Numbered from the stretch's first letter, positions 26,901 through 35,172 are shown. The stretch: 64,000 bases of DNA from Dyadobacter sp. 50-39 (GCA_001898145.1 MKSR01000047.1:434001-498000), one strand, 5' to 3'. Made by a program: numbers and translations. Notes: generated by a model from the sequence alone, not told the origin.

Positions 26901-27515
26901 GACGAGTTGCAAGGCGCGACCAGGCTTGTTTGTGAAATGATGCAATCGGTAATGCTTGAAAACAAGGGGAATGGACGGTTTGAAATCAGGTATCTGCCCC
27001 CTGCGGCTCAAATGGGCGCTGTGTATGGCATTTTAGCCGATGACTTCAACCACGACGGCCATCTCGATTTGATGCTTTCAGGCAACAGCCATGCAACCGA
27101 GTCCATCAGCGGACGGCTGGACGGGTTGAATGGGCTATTGATGTTAGGCGACGGAACGGGTAAATTTAAACCCCTGATTGCTGCCCAAAGCGGTGTTTTT
27201 ATACGCGGCGATGCGAAGGGAATGGCGCAACTGCGGCTCGGAAATGGCCGGTCACTGATCCTTGCCGCACAGAATAATGCGCCTTTGCTGGCATTTGCGG
27301 GCGGCGCAGGAGAAGAAAATATCAATATTAAACCCATGTCGCTGGATGCCGTATTGGTAGCGACTTATAACGACGGCCGTTCAAAGCGTTTTGAATTAGC
27401 CTACGGTTCAGGCTATTTATCGCAATCCGCCAGGAACGTAGCATTGTCGCGGAAAGGATTGAAAAAAGTTGTGTTGACCAATTTCCGCGGACATATGCGC
27501 GAGGTTGCGTTTTAG
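23970..27515 (+). CDS. Large VCBS/FG-GAP repeat lipoprotein with ASPIC/UnbV domain
   Basis: The 1181-residue protein has a lipobox (LASAC, cysteine near residue 18). Many FG-GAP/VCBS repeats carry calcium-binding loops of the form DxNxDGxxD (for example DVNNDGLTDLFF, DINADGFLDIYV, DVNRDGWPDVYI). An ASPIC/UnbV-type stretch lies near residues 515-590 (REHFGLGNSAQIDSLVVLWPD), and a second propeller follows. Such proteins fold as beta-propellers and often sit at the end of susCD operons in Bacteroidota. It is probably a surface protein that binds or processes the imported ligand. Role is inferred. Confidence 0.9.
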   Translation: MTRPLTLFLCIAWLASACTSKKESKKLFELLPSGQTGVHFINRLHEDDQLNILTYEYFYNGGGVGAGDVNNDGLTDLFFTGNMSESKLYINQSKDQKIQFEDITTQSGIHIPGGWARGVAMVDINADGFLDIYVCRAGPAQAGALPNLLFINQKNNTFKEQAKAYGLDFSGNTTQAAFFDYDHDGDLDAYLVTNVMNMRGPNNIRPKVSDGTSPNADRLFRNNGNGTFTDVSQAAGILEEGYGLGIAVTDVNRDGWPDVYISNDYVSNDLLYINQQDGTFRNEIASYFKHQSYSAMGNDAADIDNDGLVDFITVDMLPEDPVRRKNMFGLMNYDRHLSELRMGYEPQFMRNTLQHNEGAAPGINHPIFSEIGRYSGVEATDWSWGALFADYDNDGFRDLMITNGYPKDITNRDFVIYRMAEYEMLVRTGQGDNRRLAEALKKVEGAHVPNYLFANNRDLTFANKSAEWGFDIPSFSNGAVYADFDNDGDLDIAMNNIDREAFLYENHSEQTPEQRSLTVNLKGPAANRDGFGAKIWLWTAHGKQYAEHSPYRGYQSTTEPRREHFGLGNSAQIDSLVVLWPDARMQVLSNVQLGKVLDLDYATARAGNGGAHQGYPDRMDDAPLFTGIMGNGIDFKHKDELYIDFKIQPLLPHLLSQNGPGIAVADVNGDGLDDFYIGGAFNQSGRVFVQGSRQQFSARELVQGEKYEEDMGSLFFDADGDGDTDLYVVSGSNEFEAGSKYYQDRLYVNDGKGHFTKSANALPALSGSGSSVNAADFDRDGDLDLFVGGRLSPGAYPMPGESYLLRNDGGRFVDVTQQVCPEIRNAGMVTTVLWTDFDQDGWTDLIIAGEWMPIVFYKNNNGKLVNVSGQTGLKNTTGWWNSIVSGDFDEDGDTDYVLGNVGLNSEGKPSNEKPVTLLAKDFDKSGTMDPVITRYISNDLYPIHPRDEMTSQMNFLKKRFIYYADYSKAKITDVFKSDELQGATRLVCEMMQSVMLENKGNGRFEIRYLPPAAQMGAVYGILADDFNHDGHLDLMLSGNSHATESISGRLDGLNGLLMLGDGTGKFKPLIAAQSGVFIRGDAKGMAQLRLGNGRSLILAAQNNAPLLAFAGGAGEENINIKPMSLDAVLVATYNDGRSKRFELAYGSGYLSQSARNVALSRKGLKKVVLTNFRGHMREVAF

Positions 27516-27569
27516 CAGTAGGTGGAAGATTTTGCTACCAATGTTATATCGCAAAGCGACTTTTGACCT

Positions 27570-30254
27570 TTAGCCCGCGGTGACGTCCAGTTTTGCGATT
27601 ACTTCTTCAAGGTCGATGCCCTCACCCAAAACAGGCTTGAAAAGATCACCCTCGCGCTGAATCCGGTCCATGGCGTTGTAGATGGTGAAATCGCTCAATT
27701 GCAGTCCGGCTTTCACCTCGTCCCAATGCAGCGGCATGGATACAGTAGCCCCCGGTTTTGGCCGTACGGAGTAGGGGGCCGCTAGCGTGGCTTTGGGGCG
27801 GTTCTGCAGGTAGTCGATGTAAAGTTTGCCTTTGCGGTTTTTGGTCATGCGTTCCACACTCGTAAAATCCGGGAGCTGCTGCTGCACCTGGCCCGCCACC
27901 CATTCGGCGAATAGCTGGCACTGATCGTAGGAATACCTGGCGCCGAGCGGAATGTAAATATGCAAGCCGGTCGAGCCGGACGTTTTGCAGTAGGAAGGCA
28001 CATTGAGCGAGTCTAGCAGCGCTTTAATGGCGCGGGCCGTTTCGATGACCTGCTCAAAGGTGTTGGTAGTGTCCGGGTCCAGGTCCAGCAGGCACCAGTC
28101 GGGATTATCGGGCATTTCGATGCGGCTGTTCCAGGGGTTCAGGTCGATGGCGCCCAGGTTGGCCATGTACAGTAACGTCGCCTCATCGTTGCAAAGCATA
28201 AAATTCTTGTTCTCGCCTTCGGAAACATAAGGGGTGGTCTGGATCCATTCGGGAACTTTGCCGGTCACGTCTTTCTGGTAGAAACTCTTGCCTTTGATAC
28301 CGTTTGGAAAGCGGTTGAGTGATAACGGCCGGTTTTCGAGATAGGGCAAAATGAACGGCGCGACCTGGTAGTAATAGTTGATCAGCTCACGCTTCTGTAT
28401 TTTGTCGTCCGGCCAATAGAGTTTACCCAAATTGGAGAATTTTACTTCATGCCCGCTGATCTTTCGAACCTGCGTTTCTTCCTTCGGGTTCAGAAGCGTC
28501 TTCCTCTTCGCTTTTGCAGGCTTTTTAATAATTGCTTGGTTGTCCTCGTGTACTTCCTCAACCACCTCCTCTGTCGATTTTTCCACTTCTCGAACGACCT
28601 CTTTCGCTGATTTGTCCTCCCGCATACCCTCAAATGACGGGTGCCGGAACACGCCGTCGGAGGTGATTTCGGTGAAACTGATTTCGCATACCAGTTCCGG
28701 TTTCAGCCAGGTCGCATTCGCGTGCGGCGGGTTCGGACGGAAACGCGAGGGCTTATTGTAGTCCGGTGTTTCCTTGAACGGGCTTTTTTTGGTAATCAAT
28801 GATTTAAAAAGCGCCATCATCTCTTTCTGCTGCTTCTCTTTGAAACCGGTCCCTACTTTGCCTACATATACCAATTCGCCTTTGTCGTATGCTGCAAGAA
28901 GTAATGCGCTGAAAAGTTTGGAGGAACCTTCATTGAGCGTGTAGCCCGCGATGATTACCTCCTGTCGTTTGTTGATCTTGATTTTCAGCCAGTCGCGGGT
29001 GCGGACGCCCGGATAGTACTCGCTGTCGGATTTTTTTGCGATAATGCCTTCCAACCCCATTTTTTGTGCTGCTTCGAAAAATGCATTGCCGTCGGCCTCG
29101 ACGCTGTAACCGAGTTGTACCGGGCTGTTGTCGTCAACAATGCTTTGCAATACTGCTTTCCGCTCGGATAGCGGCAAATGGATCAGGCTTTTACCTTCGA
29201 GCCAGAGAATGTCGAACGCATAGTAAACCAGCTCCCCGTCCGCCTCACTCCGCCAGTTTTGCAGCGCATTGAAATCGGAAAGGCCGCTCTCGTTAATCAC
29301 GACGATCTCCCCGTCGATCACCGCATTGATCTTCCATTGCTGCAACTGCTGGTAGATTGGATAAAATTTGTCGTTAAATGACTTTTTGTTGCGCGATTGC
29401 AGGCTCACATCGCCATTGCTAAGATATGCCAATGCCCTGTAACCGTCCCATTTAACCTCATATTCCCAGCCCGGATCATCAAATGGCCCGTCCACGAGCG
29501 TAGCGAGCATGGGTTGCAGATCATCCGGCTGTTTTTGCTTTTTGCCCTTTTTCAGAATCGCCGGAACGTTTGCGTCCGGACTTTTTTTTTCAGCCTTAAT
29601 ATCTTCCGCAGGATCTTTCGCCTCGGTTTTGGCATTACTTTCCCAAACCGCATCACCATCCTTTTCAATACCAGCCAATGTCCTTCGAGACACGGCCGAG
29701 CGGTCTTTTTCGGTAATATCGTCTTCGGACGCATACTTGTCGCGGTGCTTAATAAGCAGCCATGCATTTTCCTCCATTCCCTTGGTTTTCACCAAAGCAT
29801 ATTCCCCTTTCACTTTCTTGCCGTTGAGCCGCACTTTCAGCGAGCCCGAATCCAGTTCTTTTAATGCCAGTTTTTCCTGGGCTTTTTTGCCCTTCACCGC
29901 TTTCAACTCACCTTTTTTCACCTCTTCGAGCGGTTCATAGGTGCCGTAATCCCACACCATCACCGTTCCTGCGCCATAGTTTCCTCCCGGAATGATGCCT
30001 TCAAAATCCTTATAGTCGTAAGGGTGGTCCTCCACCATCATGGCCAGTCGCTTCACCGAAGGGTCGGTCGATGGCCCTTTCGGTACGGCCCAGCTTTTGA
30101 GCACCCCGTCCATTTCCAGCCTGAAATCGTAATGCAGGCGGCTGGCGTCGTGTTTCTGGATGACGAAAATGAGCTTGTCTTCATCAGCCTTGCCTCCTTT
30201 CGGCTCGGGTGTTTTGTCGAAGGAACGTTTTTCGTTGTATTTGGAAAGTGTCAT
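27570..30254 (-). CDS. ligD: ATP-dependent DNA ligase D (phosphoesterase, ligase, polymerase)
   Basis: The 894-residue protein holds the three activities of LigD in the Pseudomonas order. The 3'-phosphoesterase is first (about residues 1-180, with HDASRLHYDFRLEMDG and EDHPYDY). The ATP-dependent ligase follows, with the adenylated lysine K268 in YEVKWDGYRA. The primase-polymerase is last (about 610-890, with LLDLDPDT and GSTGLHIYIPLG). It repairs double-strand breaks by non-homologous end joining with Ku. No ku gene is present in the window. A lysine/glutamate-rich linker (about 210-245) separates the first two domains. It converges with the VCBS gene. Confidence 0.95.
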   Translation of the reverse strand: MTLSKYNEKRSFDKTPEPKGGKADEDKLIFVIQKHDASRLHYDFRLEMDGVLKSWAVPKGPSTDPSVKRLAMMVEDHPYDYKDFEGIIPGGNYGAGTVMVWDYGTYEPLEEVKKGELKAVKGKKAQEKLALKELDSGSLKVRLNGKKVKGEYALVKTKGMEENAWLLIKHRDKYASEDDITEKDRSAVSRRTLAGIEKDGDAVWESNAKTEAKDPAEDIKAEKKSPDANVPAILKKGKKQKQPDDLQPMLATLVDGPFDDPGWEYEVKWDGYRALAYLSNGDVSLQSRNKKSFNDKFYPIYQQLQQWKINAVIDGEIVVINESGLSDFNALQNWRSEADGELVYYAFDILWLEGKSLIHLPLSERKAVLQSIVDDNSPVQLGYSVEADGNAFFEAAQKMGLEGIIAKKSDSEYYPGVRTRDWLKIKINKRQEVIIAGYTLNEGSSKLFSALLLAAYDKGELVYVGKVGTGFKEKQQKEMMALFKSLITKKSPFKETPDYNKPSRFRPNPPHANATWLKPELVCEISFTEITSDGVFRHPSFEGMREDKSAKEVVREVEKSTEEVVEEVHEDNQAIIKKPAKAKRKTLLNPKEETQVRKISGHEVKFSNLGKLYWPDDKIQKRELINYYYQVAPFILPYLENRPLSLNRFPNGIKGKSFYQKDVTGKVPEWIQTTPYVSEGENKNFMLCNDEATLLYMANLGAIDLNPWNSRIEMPDNPDWCLLDLDPDTTNTFEQVIETARAIKALLDSLNVPSYCKTSGSTGLHIYIPLGARYSYDQCQLFAEWVAGQVQQQLPDFTSVERMTKNRKGKLYIDYLQNRPKATLAAPYSVRPKPGATVSMPLHWDEVKAGLQLSDFTIYNAMDRIQREGDLFKPVLGEGIDLEEVIAKLDVTAG

Positions 30255-30275
30255 GGCGCTTTGATGATTAGTGAT

Positions 30276-30465
30276 GAATGATTGAATGGTTGAATGAGTG
30301 AATGATTGAATGATTGAATGAGTGAATGAGTGAATATTTTAAAATCAGTATTTTCAGAACAGTATAGTCCAGCGACAATTATTATACGAAATTATAAAGC
30401 ACAACCCCTGACCACACCTGACTATTCACTCATTCACTCATTCAAAATTCAATCATTCACTCATT
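30276..30465. repeat. GAATGAKT octamer repeat cluster with an inverted copy
   Basis: Seven and a half tandem octamers (GAATGATT, GAATGGTT or GAATGAGT) run from 30276 to 30335. An inverted set follows at 30423-30465, with 20 bases exactly complementary to the end of the first block. About 87 AT-rich bases lie between. The right block overlaps the last codons and stop (TGA) of the DUF72 gene. The rest of the 198-base gap has no gene. Confidence 0.75.
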
Positions 30466-31214
30466 ACATCTTCCCTCACGCTTACCAGTTCCTGTAACCG
30501 TTTTGCATTATTCAGCGCATGGCCGCCTATGTCGTTGTTGAAAAATACCCAGACCTCGTGACCTTCCTCGGCCCAGGTGGTGAATTTTTCGGCATAGTCG
30601 TCCAGGATGTCGTTGGAATAGGAAGAGCTGTACAGGCTTGTTGGGCCGTGGAAGCGCAGGTAAATGTCTTTGGCGGTGATTTCTTCATGGTAAGGGAAGC
30701 GGTCGGCCTGCGAAAAGACGAGCGTAATGCTGTGCCTTTTCATCAGATGAATGCTTTCCTCTGAAAACCATGACGGGTGCCGCACTTCAAGGGCGAAACG
30801 GTAGCCTTCATACCGGTCGGCTTCCTCGTAAAATGCCTCTGCGACTTCGCTTTTGAAGCGGGAGTTGGCCGGAAGCTGGATCAATATCGGGCCAAGGTGT
30901 TGCCTGAAAGGCGCGAAAATGTTGAAAAAACGCTCCAATGGTTCTTGCGGGTCATGCAGTTTCTTTAAATGGCTCAGGTACCGGCTCATTTTGGGACAAA
31001 AAACAAAGTCATCCGGCACCATTTCGGTCCATTTGGCTACTATTTCCCTGGTGGGAAGTTTATAGAAGCTATTGTTGATCTCCGAAACGTGGAAATGTCG
31101 GGCATAAAATGTCAGGTATTCCGCAGGTTTAACCTCATTTGGATAGAAAATGCTCTTCCAATGTTTGTAGCTCCAACCCGACGTGCCAATGTGTATCTTT
31201 TGCTTCACTTTCAT
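30453..31214 (-). CDS. DUF72 domain-containing protein
   Basis: The 253-residue TIM-barrel protein matches the DUF72 family by its start (IHIGTSGWSYKHWKSIFYP), the EINNSFYKLP motif, FALEVRHPSWF and the C-terminal VWVFFNNDIGGHALNNAKRL. The biochemical role is unknown. DUF72 genes are repeatedly found beside ligD in Bacteroidota and here the two lie on the same strand, with the repeat cluster in between. The last residues and stop codon (MSE, TGA) are formed by the repeat units. Confidence 0.88.
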   Translation of the reverse strand: MKVKQKIHIGTSGWSYKHWKSIFYPNEVKPAEYLTFYARHFHVSEINNSFYKLPTREIVAKWTEMVPDDFVFCPKMSRYLSHLKKLHDPQEPLERFFNIFAPFRQHLGPILIQLPANSRFKSEVAEAFYEEADRYEGYRFALEVRHPSWFSEESIHLMKRHSITLVFSQADRFPYHEEITAKDIYLRFHGPTSLYSSSYSNDILDDYAEKFTTWAEEGHEVWVFFNNDIGGHALNNAKRLQELVSVREDVMSE

Positions 31215-31330
31215 TTTCAGTTCGTTGTGGAGCGATTAAGAGCAATAATCATACCGCACGAAAGGAGCTGGTGCCCGCAGGATAATGGGAATGGTTTTTG
31301 ATTTTAACAACCCAAACAAAACAGAAACCA

Positions 31331-31690
31331 ATGGCGATTATTGATATTGCCGGCGACCAGGAGGAAACCCTGGGCACGGCCGACGACATTCGTGAAGAAG
31401 TGGTGCTCGACATTATGCAGCAAGAGATTGTGGGCAGCATGGTCAAAATAGAATTTGAGACTTCCATGGGGCTCTGCACAGGCTACTACCTCTCGACCGA
31501 ACTCGGTCATGAAGAGATTAATCTCGAGGCGGAATCCTTCGAGCGGCTGCGGCAACTCTTTCCGGCATGTAATGGCGCCTTCGTGCACCCCCGTAACCGC
31601 GACTGGGTAGAAGTCAGCCTTGCAGAGGTAACCGGGGGGCTGCCCGAGTATAAGATTTACATGCGGATCGTGACAGGAGGGATCGTATAA
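31331..31690 (+). CDS. Hypothetical protein (119 aa)
   Basis: I do not recognise this family. The 119-residue acidic protein has no membrane segment. It has two helix-rich parts and a beta-rich middle (VKIEFETSMGLCTGYYLSTELGHEEI), ending in PEYKIYMRIVTGGIV. A minus-strand frame covers the same bases, but the plus-strand protein has the more natural composition. I took the ATG at 31331, because the in-frame ATG at 31298 adds a poor 11-residue stretch. It is 97 bases before the cyclic-nucleotide-domain kinase and may belong to that operon. Confidence 0.5.
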   Translation: MAIIDIAGDQEETLGTADDIREEVVLDIMQQEIVGSMVKIEFETSMGLCTGYYLSTELGHEEINLEAESFERLRQLFPACNGAFVHPRNRDWVEVSLAEVTGGLPEYKIYMRIVTGGIV

Positions 31691-31787
31691 AGCCGTGATT
31701 TCGTTGTCCATTTGACAGGTTCACGCAAAAAAGTCCGCGTTTATGTCGAAATTGGCCCATTAACCAGCATCATCACCGCGTTCGCTC

Positions 31788-33188
31788 ATGAGAGATATCA
31801 GTGTTCAGGATCTACTTGCCATCGAGGTTTTTAAGGATGTGCCTGAAAATCAGCTGCAATGGATGATCGACCGCAGCCAGCATTACGAATTGCCGGAGGG
31901 GGAGCTGATGACCCGGCCCGGCGAGCCGCTTTCGGGTACACATGTCATCTTTTCCGGCCGCATCGAGCTGTACAGGGTCCAGAATAATACCAAACACATT
32001 ATTTCGCAGCTTGGGCCTGGTACGGTCACCGGCCTGCTACCTTTTTCACGTGGGAAAATCGGCATTGCCTATGGTGTATGCCTCGAAGCGAGCCAATTGA
32101 TGACCTTTCCCAAGGAGCTTTTGAAGGAGCTGATCATTTCACATTACGAGCTCACGCAGGCGCTGGTGGTGGTAATGACATCGCGCGTGCGGGAGTTTAC
32201 CGAGCTGGAACAGCAAAATGAGAAGATGATGGCCTTAGGCAAGCTCTCGGCAGGACTGGCGCATGAACTGAATAACCCCGCAGCGGCCATCGTCCGCAGT
32301 TCAGCTTCGCTCAAAGAGCATTTGCTGATGCAACCCGATTCGTTCAAGTCATTGCTCTCCATTCATTTGTCGCATGAGGAAATCGATCTTTTAAATGACA
32401 AAATGGTGAGTTTGCTCAACAACACCAACCGCCCGGTGCTTTCGATGATGAAACGGTCCGAAAAGGAGGACGAGATCCTGGACTGGCTCGACATCAATCA
32501 TATCGCCGGCTGCGAGGACATTGCAGATAACCTGGTCGAGTTTGGGATAGGGGAAGCCGACCTGGAAGAGCTAAAAACCAAGATTAACCACACCGACCTT
32601 TCACCTGTGCTGACCTGGATCAACAACAGCCTGACGACCGAGCGTATGGTAGCAGACATTCAGGAGGCGTCCAAGCGTATTGCCGAACTGGTGGGCTCGG
32701 TAAAAACCTTTACGCATATGGACCGCGGTGGCGAGCGCGAGTACGTGGATATCCACGTCGGCATCCGCAACACGCTCATTATGCTGAATTACAAGCTGAA
32801 AAAGGGAAATATCAAAGTGACCGAATATTTCGACTTCTCCCTGCCGCCGGTCAAGGCAATGGTAGGAGAGCTCAATCAGGTGTGGACGAACCTGATCGAC
32901 AACGCGATCGACGCGCTGGAAGGACGGCCGGATGCGGAACTAACGCTCATTACCCGACGCGATAAGGAATTTGTGAAGGTTACAGTGTGTGACAACGGTA
33001 CCGGCGTGCCCGCCGACATCCGTTCCAGGATCTTTGATCCGTTTTTTACCACCAAATCGGTGGGGAAGGGCACAGGCCTGGGACTTGACGTGGTGAACCG
33101 GATCGTGCGCCAGCATCACGGAACGGTAACCCTGCATTCGGAGCCGGGCCGAACCGAGTTTGTAGTATGTTTCCCGTTTAATGGATAA
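31788..33188 (+). CDS. Histidine kinase with N-terminal cyclic-nucleotide-binding domain
   Basis: The 466-residue cytoplasmic protein starts with a cyclic-nucleotide-binding-type domain (about residues 10-130, [17 protein letters not shown] to [18 protein letters not shown]). A HisKA-like helix with phosphoacceptor H159 in [20 protein letters not shown] follows. A helical middle leads to an HATPase with N-box [15 protein letters not shown] and G-boxes [19 protein letters not shown] and [10 protein letters not shown]. There is no membrane segment, so it senses something in the cytoplasm. The downstream gene encodes a receiver fused to a reductase, its likely partner. Confidence 0.9.
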   Translation: MRDISVQDLLAIEVFKDVPENQLQWMIDRSQHYELPEGELMTRPGEPLSGTHVIFSGRIELYRVQNNTKHIISQLGPGTVTGLLPFSRGKIGIAYGVCLEASQLMTFPKELLKELIISHYELTQALVVVMTSRVREFTELEQQNEKMMALGKLSAGLAHELNNPAAAIVRSSASLKEHLLMQPDSFKSLLSIHLSHEEIDLLNDKMVSLLNNTNRPVLSMMKRSEKEDEILDWLDINHIAGCEDIADNLVEFGIGEADLEELKTKINHTDLSPVLTWINNSLTTERMVADIQEASKRIAELVGSVKTFTHMDRGGEREYVDIHVGIRNTLIMLNYKLKKGNIKVTEYFDFSLPPVKAMVGELNQVWTNLIDNAIDALEGRPDAELTLITRRDKEFVKVTVCDNGTGVPADIRSRIFDPFFTTKSVGKGTGLGLDVVNRIVRQHHGTVTLHSEPGRTEFVVCFPFNG

Positions 33189-33223
33189 CTTTAATTCTCA
33201 ACCAACTCTTAATAGAAGCTCTC

Positions 33224-34885
33224 ATGGCTTTGCCCATCATATTTTCAATTGACGACGATCCACAGGTGCTTCGGGCAATCAGCCGCGACCTGAAATCCCA
33301 CTACCGCGAAAAATACAGGATATTGAGCACTACCTCCGTGGCCGAAGCGATGGAGAGCCTGCTAGAATTACAGAACCGGGGCGACGAGGTGGCTATGTTC
33401 ATCTCCGACCAGCGGATGCCGGAAATGCAGGGCGTGGACTTTCTGCAAAAGGCGATGAAAATGTTCCCATTTGCGAAAAGGGTGCTGCTAACCGCTTATT
33501 CCGACACGGAGGCGGCTATCAAGGCGATCAATGACGTGCAGCTCGACTATTACCTGATGAAGCCCTGGGACCCGCCGGAAGAAAAGCTGTTTCCGGCCAT
33601 AGACGAGCTTCTTCGTGACTGGCAAGGCAACTACCGCCCCGATTTCAAGGGCATTAAAGTGATAGGTTATCAATTCTCACCGAAAGCGCACGAAATCAAA
33701 GACTTCCTTGCCGGTAATCTGGTGCCTTACCTTTGGCTGGATGCAGAATCGAACGAATCGGGCCGGCAGATTTCTCAGAATAACAACCTTTGTCCGGTCG
33801 ATTTCCCCGTCGTGATCTTTGAAGACGGCTCGCTGTTGAAAACACCTTCGTTGATTGACATTGCAGGGCGCATCGGGCTGAACCCCAAAACGAAGCAGCA
33901 AATTTACGACGTGGTGATCATAGGTGCAGGGCCGGCGGGGCTGGCCGCTTCTGTGTATGGCGCTTCGGAAGGTTTGAGTACTTTGCTGATTGAGCGTAAA
34001 GCACCTGGTGGTCAGGCAGGTACAAGTTCGAGGATCGAAAATTACCTTGGCTTTCCGACTGGTTTGAGCGGCGCCGAACTGACCCGCCGAGCGATCACCC
34101 AGGCGACGCGCTTCGGTACCGAATTTCTCTCACCGCAATTTGTTAAAGAGATCAAGTTAAAGGATAAGTACAAAACCGTTGTACTGGGCGACGGGAACGA
34201 GGTAAATGCCAAGGCGGTAGTGATTACCACCGGCGTGGATTACCGGAAGCTGGAAACGAAGGGAATTGAAGATTTTACCGGTAAGGGCATTTACTACGGC
34301 GCAGCCAGTACCGAAGCCAGTTCTTGTGGAAATAAGGACGTGTATGTGTTAGGTGGTGGCAATTCTGCCGGCCAAGCTGCGATGTATCTTTCCAAGTTTG
34401 CTCGAAATGTGAATATTCTCGTCCGAAAAAACGACCTGACCTCCTCAATGTCATCCTACCTGATCGACCAGATCGCCGGAACGGAGAACATCGCCGTTTT
34501 AGGCTGTACCGAAATCGTCGAAGCGCAAGGGGACGGGCACCTCGAAAATCTGAAACTGATCGATTTGAATACGAATCAGGAGCGGATGGTTCCTGCCGAC
34601 GCATTGTTCATTTTCATTGGCGCCAAACCATACACCGAGTGGGTAGGGCTGGAAATCATCAAGAATAAGAAGGGTTTCATCGAGACCGGGCGGGAAATGA
34701 AGAATTATGACAACTTCAAGGAAATCTGGAAGGCTGACCGCGACCCATACCTGCTTGAAACGAGCTCGCCCGGGATCTTCGCCGCAGGCGATGTGCGTGC
34801 GGGCGCAATGAACCGGGTGACGTCCGCCGTGGGAGAAGGGTCGATGTCGATCAGTTTTGTTCACCAATATTTAAGCGAAGTTTAA
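33224..34885 (+). CDS. Receiver / thioredoxin-like / thioredoxin-reductase-like fusion protein
   Basis: The 553-residue protein has three parts. Residues 1-130 form a receiver with phosphoacceptor D62 (SDQRMPEMQG) and conserved K112. Residues about 140-220 look like a thioredoxin/glutaredoxin fold (KVIGYQFSPKAHEIKDFL to FPVVIFEDGSLLKTPS), but the position of the CxxC has no cysteine. Residues 225-553 form an FAD/NAD(P) oxidoreductase of the thioredoxin reductase type (VVIIGAGPAGLAAS, VLGGGNSAGQAA, FAAGDVRAGAMNRVTSAVGEG). The usual redox-active CxxC is replaced by EASSC, with a single cysteine C367. Related reductases carry a cyclic-nucleotide domain instead of a receiver. Phosphorylation by the upstream kinase may control the reductase. 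Confidence 0.9.
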   Translation: MALPIIFSIDDDPQVLRAISRDLKSHYREKYRILSTTSVAEAMESLLELQNRGDEVAMFISDQRMPEMQGVDFLQKAMKMFPFAKRVLLTAYSDTEAAIKAINDVQLDYYLMKPWDPPEEKLFPAIDELLRDWQGNYRPDFKGIKVIGYQFSPKAHEIKDFLAGNLVPYLWLDAESNESGRQISQNNNLCPVDFPVVIFEDGSLLKTPSLIDIAGRIGLNPKTKQQIYDVVIIGAGPAGLAASVYGASEGLSTLLIERKAPGGQAGTSSRIENYLGFPTGLSGAELTRRAITQATRFGTEFLSPQFVKEIKLKDKYKTVVLGDGNEVNAKAVVITTGVDYRKLETKGIEDFTGKGIYYGAASTEASSCGNKDVYVLGGGNSAGQAAMYLSKFARNVNILVRKNDLTSSMSSYLIDQIAGTENIAVLGCTEIVEAQGDGHLENLKLIDLNTNQERMVPADALFIFIGAKPYTEWVGLEIIKNKKGFIETGREMKNYDNFKEIWKADRDPYLLETSSPGIFAAGDVRAGAMNRVTSAVGEGSMSISFVHQYLSEV

Positions 34886-34887
34886 AA

Positions 34888-35154
34888 ATGGGAGAGATTT
34901 GTAATCATATCGAAGCTATTCAGCAGATTAAAGTGGCCAATGAACTGGTTTGCGAAGAATGCGTGAAAGTCGATGGCCGTTGGGTGCATTTGCGCACCTG
35001 CCAGACCTGTGGCGCCACACTCTGCTGTGATAGCTCGCCTGCCAAGCACATGACCAGGCACTTCCATCACACCGGCCACCCGGTTGCTTCTTCCGCAGAG
35101 CCCGGAGAGCAATGGTTGTGGTGTTATGCCGACGAAGTGTTTGTAGAGTATTGA
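34888..35154 (+). CDS. UBP-type zinc-finger protein (88 aa)
   Basis: The 88-residue protein is made almost wholly of a UBP-type zinc finger: CNH near residue 5, CEEC (23-26), RTCQTCGATLCC and HMTRHFHHTGHPV. The Cys and His spacing matches the family that in eukaryotes binds ubiquitin C-termini. In bacteria the ligand is unknown, although bacterial UBP fingers are found near reductases. The gene starts 2 bases after the reductase stop and ends 18 bases before the AraC gene, so it is the last gene of the redox operon. Confidence 0.88.
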   Translation: MGEICNHIEAIQQIKVANELVCEECVKVDGRWVHLRTCQTCGATLCCDSSPAKHMTRHFHHTGHPVASSAEPGEQWLWCYADEVFVEY

Positions 35155-35168
35155 TTTTCGTAACTTTG
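35140..35168 (+). promoter_or_regulatory. Consensus Bacteroidota promoter of the AraC gene, near-leaderless
   Basis: TTTG (35140-35143) and TAACTTTG (35161-35168) are separated by 17 bases, an exact match to the -33/-7 consensus. The ATG follows after 4 bases, so the message would be leaderless or nearly so. The -33 box lies inside the end of the zinc-finger gene. Confidence 0.65.
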
Positions 35169-35172
35169 CCCT

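Noticed and set aside
30276-30465. Insertion-sequence or transposon remnant at the octamer cluster
   Set aside because: No transposase fragment or target-site duplication is visible. The units are short tandem repeats.
31304-31711. Minus-strand frame of 135 codons opposite the 119-residue protein
   Set aside because: The plus-strand product has a more natural composition and a sensible position before the operon. Neither is proven.
27516-35154. Ku gene near ligD
   Set aside because: I looked through all coding frames here and found no Ku-like protein.
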